Shown in pieces: positions 61,201-64,000 of a stretch of DNA of 64,000 nt; positions within the stretch are counted from its first letter, which is position 1, and each line of letters opens with the position of its first letter. Made by a program: the position numbers and the translations under genes. A model generated the notes under the pieces. It searched no databases and was not told where the DNA came from. It worked only from the letters and a program-made list of their open reading frames with translations. Location of the stretch: NCBI RefSeq assembly GCF_002135415.1, contig NZ_NEGJ01000012.1, positions 37,897 through 101,896 of the forward strand, written 5' to 3'. The DNA is from Acinetobacter sp. ANC 3832. Lineage in GTDB: Bacteria > Pseudomonadota > Gammaproteobacteria > Pseudomonadales > Moraxellaceae.

Positions 61201-64000
61201 CATCCTCTCCAATCGGTGCATCATTGACTGGTGCAACTTCTACAGGAATGATGACTTCGACAATACCGCCATGCTCATCTTTGACACGGATAACAAAATT
61301 ATCTTTCCCAAAATAATCTTTATTCGGGGTGTAAATAAATGATTTTGACGCTTCATCGTAACGAACAGTACCATTAGATGGTTGGTTCGCAATATCAATT
61401 AAAATATCTTCAGCGTTTGTCTCTTTGTCAGAAATTTTAATTAAATCATCAATTTTGATGGTTAATGGCTTATCTTCTGTGACATGTAATTCATCAAAAC
61501 CGACTGCAAGCTCAACCTCAGGTAAGGCATTCACTTTCACATTTACTTCTGTAGTCGTGGTTCCACCTTTACCATCACTCACAGTAATCACAAAATTATC
61601 TGGCCCGTCGAAGCCTTCATTTGGTGTGTAGGTATAAGTACCGTCTGTATTTAACACAACAGTACCATTCTTCGGTGGCTCTGAAACAGAATAGTTTAAG
61701 GTATCTCCATCTCTGTCTGCACCTGTATAAGTACCTGTAACAGAAGTATTGGCATTGGTTACAGTATCTTCTGCCGTCAACGTTGGTGCTTCATTAATAT
61801 CGACTTTAACTGTTACATCAACAGTACTACCATGTCCATCACTTACACTTACAGTGAATGAGTCATCATCACCATAATAGTCCTTAGGTGGCGTATAAGT
61901 GTAGTCGCCTGTATTAGGATCAACAGTCACTTTACCGCCTTTAGGCGTTGTGAATGTATTGTCTTCACCAGTCACAGGTGTCAAGCCTTTTACAGTGTAC
62001 GTTAATGTATCACCATCAACGTCCATAACTTCAATCTTGCCTGTTTGGGTTTCATTTTCCTGAATTGCAATTGGCTGATCAGCTTCAGCAGTTAATGGAT
62101 CATCTACAGGTGTAATTTCACCTTTGATCACGATCTCAGAAGATAAACCTCGTGGGTCACTCACTTTAATCGTGAATTCATAAGCGCCATTTGCATTGTC
62201 ATTTGGATAGAATTTATATTCACCCGTTTTTGGATCAACTTCAACACGACCTTGTGTAGGTTGCTTACTTACAGAATAAGTCAACTCAGTCGCGAAGTTA
62301 TCTTCATCTTTACCTGTTACTTTACCTGTCAGCGGAGAGTCTTTATCGTATGTATCTTCATCAAATGTATTTAAGATAATTTCAGAACCTTCAACAAAGA
62401 CTGGTTTATCATTTACCCAAATATCAACTTTAACAATGAGATCATTAGCTGTATTTACACCATCTGAAACGGTCACATTAAAGAAGTCTTGCACTTTACC
62501 ATTGAAGCCATCACCTTTGTAATTGGCATCTGGTGTGAAGGTATACACGCCCGTTTTTGTATCTAAGATTAATGTGCCAATATCTTGACCAGCATCATCT
62601 TTCAATGCCACTGTTTGAATAGCGCCACCTTCAGTAATGATATGTTTTGAGCCAGCTGTATTGAATTTAAATGTTAAATCATCACCATCAACATCTTTCA
62701 CCGCAATGAAACTTGTAACGGATTTACCAGAGTCTGTAATCAAGGGTTGATCTAAGTCTGCTTCGAGTGGATCGTCGACTGGATTTATAGTTACAGGAAT
62801 TTCTACAACTGTTGTTGCTCCATCCTTATCCGTTATCGTTACTGTAAACTTGTCCTCACCGTTGTAATCTGGGTTCGGTTTATACGTATAACTACCATCT
62901 GGATTTACTTCTACAGTTCCGTGCTTCGGTTGTTCTGTTACTTCATAAATAACATCCTTACTCGGATCAGATGTGTTTCCGCTATCTTTACCACCAATAT
63001 TGCCCGTAATGTCGGTATCTTCATCACCTACTCCTCCAGTAATATCACTGGTTGGATATGGGTTCAGTTTAATATCTACTGTCGCAGAATCTGATAATAG
63101 ACCTGAGCCATCCTTTACTTGGTAAGTAAAGCTGTCAGATGTCCATTGTTTCGCTTTATCTGTATTTGGGCGTGTATAGATATATGAACCATCTGCTTTA
63201 ACAGTAACCGTACCGCCTTGTGCAGTCGTAAATGTATAACCATTTTCGCCTACTGGCACCTCTTGACCGTTAATAATAATCTTAAGTTCAGATTTCTTAT
63301 CTGCACCATTTTCATCTTTATCACTGTCATTGCTTAAGATATTACCTGTCGAACTTAAATCTTTAACAACAAGTTCATCATTTTCAGCAATTGGTTTTGG
63401 ATTAACTTTTATTGTCAATGTACCTGTCGCTGTACCACCTTGACCATCTGAAATTTCATATTTAACTGTATCTGTACCACTAAAACCTTCTGCAGGTGTG
63501 TAAGTATAGCTACCATCTGGATTAAAGGTAATTGTGCCACCTCCAGTTGTCGTAACAGCCCCAGTAGTCACAGTTAATTGGTCTTTTTCACCTTCCGGCT
63601 GTAATGCCCAATCTTTATCTGTGTCATTTTTCAATACAGATTCAGTCGAAGTAAACGGTTGGCCTTCTTGTGCGATTGCTACATCATCAACCGCTGTCGG
63701 ATCATCATTTACTGGATCGATAGTTACAGGAATTTCTACAACTGTTGTTGCTCCATCCTTATCCGTTATCGTTACTGTAAACTTGTCCTCACCGTTGTAA
63801 TCTGGGTTCGGTTTATACGTATAACTACCATCTGGATTTACTTCTACAGTTCCGTGCTTCGGTTGTTCTGTTACTTCATAAATAACATCCTTACTCGGAT
63901 CAGATGTGTTTCCGCTATCTTTACCACCAATATTGCCCGTAATGTCGGTATCTTCATCACCTACTCCTCCAGTAATATCACTGGTTGGATATGGGTTCAG
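58295..64000 (-). CDS. Giant type-I-secreted cadherin/Ig-like repeat adhesin, 5' end outside the window
   Basis: The frame is open from its stop to the right edge (1,901 residues visible); an apparent start at 63634 is only an internal TTG. I count 18 consecutive repeat modules of about 90-110 aa, each with a D/N-x-x-(T)G-x-Y-x-Y-x-P strand and D-V-D-G-D-x-L calcium-type loops, as in VCBS/bacterial cadherin-like domains. The last ~70 residues (LDVQYDESTQTATLTIDRDG to LLKNNQIIF) match the C-terminal type I secretion target (VCA0849-like) domain of BapA/LapA-type adhesins. The composition is strongly acidic. Secretion genes are not in the window. An exact 280-bp duplication shows recent repeat exchange. 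Likely role: surface adhesion and biofilm. Confidence 0.92.
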   Translation of the reverse strand: MNPYPTSDITGGVGDEDTDITGNIGGKDSGNTSDPSKDVIYEVTEQPKHGTVEVNPDGSYTYKPNPDYNGEDKFTVTITDKDGATTVVEIPVTIDPVNDDPTAVDDVAIAQEGQPFTSTESVLKNDTDKDWALQPEGEKDQLTVTTGAVTTTGGGTITFNPDGSYTYTPAEGFSGTDTVKYEISDGQGGTATGTLTIKVNPKPIAENDELVVKDLSSTGNILSNDSDKDENGADKKSELKIIINGQEVPVGENGYTFTTAQGGTVTVKADGSYIYTRPNTDKAKQWTSDSFTYQVKDGSGLLSDSATVDIKLNPYPTSDITGGVGDEDTDITGNIGGKDSGNTSDPSKDVIYEVTEQPKHGTVEVNPDGSYTYKPNPDYNGEDKFTVTITDKDGATTVVEIPVTINPVDDPLEADLDQPLITDSGKSVTSFIAVKDVDGDDLTFKFNTAGSKHIITEGGAIQTVALKDDAGQDIGTLILDTKTGVYTFTPDANYKGDGFNGKVQDFFNVTVSDGVNTANDLIVKVDIWVNDKPVFVEGSEIILNTFDEDTYDKDSPLTGKVTGKDEDNFATELTYSVSKQPTQGRVEVDPKTGEYKFYPNDNANGAYEFTIKVSDPRGLSSEIVIKGEITPVDDPLTAEADQPIAIQENETQTGKIEVMDVDGDTLTYTVKGLTPVTGEDNTFTTPKGGKVTVDPNTGDYTYTPPKDYYGDDDSFTVSVSDGHGSTVDVTVKVDINEAPTLTAEDTVTNANTSVTGTYTGADRDGDTLNYSVSEPPKNGTVVLNTDGTYTYTPNEGFDGPDNFVITVSDGKGGTTTTEVNVKVNALPEVELAVGFDELHVTEDKPLTIKIDDLIKISDKETNAEDILIDIANQPSNGTVRYDEASKSFIYTPNKDYFGKDNFVIRVKDEHGGIVEVIIPVEVAPVNDAPIGEDDERNTTEGQAVYGEVVATDVDSNKFTFKPADVKNITENDGRYITVTTDKGVLKLDTLTGKYSYKPKAGAHGEDVIQIIVTDDEGANSLPDTLNITINIDYLLTASAEAKTTKENVAIDGTVDGRQLDDISYNYTEKTGPAHGSIVLDPLTGKYTYTPDADFYGQDSFVVTVTDRDNPGKTIDVVVNITVTAAGVTGGEDIKDGTEIPDDSPVDPDKKPTYELDPNNPGQGTVVVDPDTGDYTYTPKPGAEDQGDDFTIIVKDTDGNESKIDITIAPTVKDETEEDTAITDGQIDFNGGTFSSVTNPSYGKVTVDADGKYQYTPNENFNGKDSFYVTVKNADGSITKIPVLIDVTPVNDAPDVVNETIETNTDVMVSGQLKATDVDGDKLTYSFNDPSKGGVLETEFTTENGGKLVIDSVTGQYTYTPPTMDTESTSVTVYVNDGQGGVTPLVIDIHVTGVPDAVAELITVDEDNSILDISTYIKLNGAIADDFVIKTQPKNGTLTQVDGKWVYTPNANYFGKDNFIVEVSDGKGGTIKVMVPVEVNSINDLPVGHDSSITVLEDRSYKGNVTASDVDSNRLTFSAGTAPKHGTVTVNADGTYVYKPSENYSGADEFTITVTDEQDGSSSIKVTVNVLEVNDAPEVEVIKNVEAVEEASISFKLSDHLKVTDIDTPLEQLIYSVSAGHGVVSIDKNGNITYTGNKDYFGVDKITVTINDGQGGITKVDLPVHVENVNDVPTATQPVINNTVMQSGSVTGSLGVTDVDGDILNYPSTVTSKNGLTVKIDKDGNYNYEPGTSYKYQSDSFVVTVNDGHGGSVEVTVNMAIEPKPLEQSTAKMSTFMTDDLVDDILINDQLMKTKSVQTSDIIFNVLNDDNLGGHLTTTENDFIVGSAQKINLSHLLDSTATTLNIHDYLDVQYDESTQTATLTIDRDGQGTHYQTENLLLLTQQNTKFDLDELLKNNQIIF
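62788..63067. repeat. Exact repeat copy 1 in the adhesin gene (period 933 bp)
   Basis: This 280-bp segment is identical, base for base, to 63721-64000. The period of 933 bp equals 311 codons, i.e. about three adhesin modules. Confidence 0.95.
63721..64000. repeat. Exact repeat copy 2 in the adhesin gene, running into the window edge
   Basis: Identical to 62788-63067 up to the last base of the window, so the repeated unit probably continues outside it. Confidence 0.95.

Noticed and set aside
63534..63800. Apparent start of the adhesin at 63634 and an opposite-strand ORF
   Set aside because: The adhesin frame is open to the window edge and its translation continues with normal repeat modules, so the apparent start is an internal TTG and the opposite ORF is a shadow.
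58295..64000. CRISPR or simple tandem repeat array
   Set aside because: The repetition is at protein-module level with only one exact DNA duplication; there are no short identical repeats with unique spacers.

Overview
The window is AT-rich gammaproteobacterial chromosome. Gene content and protein sequences point to Acinetobacter or a close Moraxellaceae relative: a fused RNase HI/DnaQ gene, a FimL-NudC pair as in Pseudomonas, a short LpoA beside RsmI, a PcaIJ-type CoA transferase and duplicated DUF1302 outer-membrane proteins. I see no tRNA, rRNA, CRISPR array, transposase or phage gene.

Layout. 1-2.9 kb: Yej-type peptide ABC transporter (yejB cut by the left edge, yejA). 2.9-6.3 kb: a large MltD-like lipoprotein with eight LysM repeats. 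6.5-10.5 kb: rnhA-dnaQ fusion, fimL, nudC. 10.5-14.4 kb: esterase, dolP, yraN and lpoA, divergent from rsmI. 14.6-23.5 kb: GST, a SutA-like small protein, ubiI-ubiH, an inserted HxlR/oxidoreductase pair, pepP, the ygfB family gene, then zapA with a coiled-coil partner and 6S RNA (ssrS). 23.8-25.9 kb: prpC-prpB of the methylcitrate cycle.

25.9-49 kb is an accessory catabolic region and the most interesting part. It holds an AlkK-like acyl-CoA ligase, two AraC-type regulators, two DUF1302 outer-membrane proteins (both 611 aa), two MFS carriers, two beta-keto acid cleavage enzymes (DUF849/BKACE, both 350 aa), an SDR, a double-domain carboxymuconolactone decarboxylase-like protein, a TauD/TfdA dioxygenase, a quinone-oxidoreductase-like enzyme, a Rieske protein, a FrnE-like protein, a YeiH family exporter and a 3-oxoacid CoA transferase (pcaIJ). 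Five promoters here carry the same control element: two direct repeats of GACYWAAAGACAAA exactly 21 bp apart, with the proximal copy 25 bp upstream of a -10-like hexamer. It precedes the ligase, the BKACE1 operon, the second DUF1302 gene, the oxidoreductase-TauD-BKACE2 operon and pcaIJ. I read this as one AraC-controlled regulon for taking up and degrading an unidentified organic acid through a beta-keto acid: the BKACEs would yield acetoacetate plus an acyl-CoA, and the ligase and transferase would handle CoA activation. TauD together with the YeiH exporter hints that one substrate may carry sulfur.

49-52.4 kb: a Fur-box-preceded DUF3649-PepSY-DUF3325 iron operon, then 0.86 kb without genes that contains two likely minus-strand small RNAs, each with a sigma-70-like promoter and an intrinsic terminator. 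52.5-54.5 kb: a small exported protein and a periplasmic solute-binding-like protein. 54.7-58.1 kb: a copper-type P-ATPase with an unusual Cys-rich N-terminus of three YHS domains, divergent from a CueR-like MerR regulator. 58.3-64 kb: the C-terminal 1,901 residues of a giant type-I-secreted repeat adhesin, open at the right edge, with an exact 280-bp duplication at a 933-bp period.
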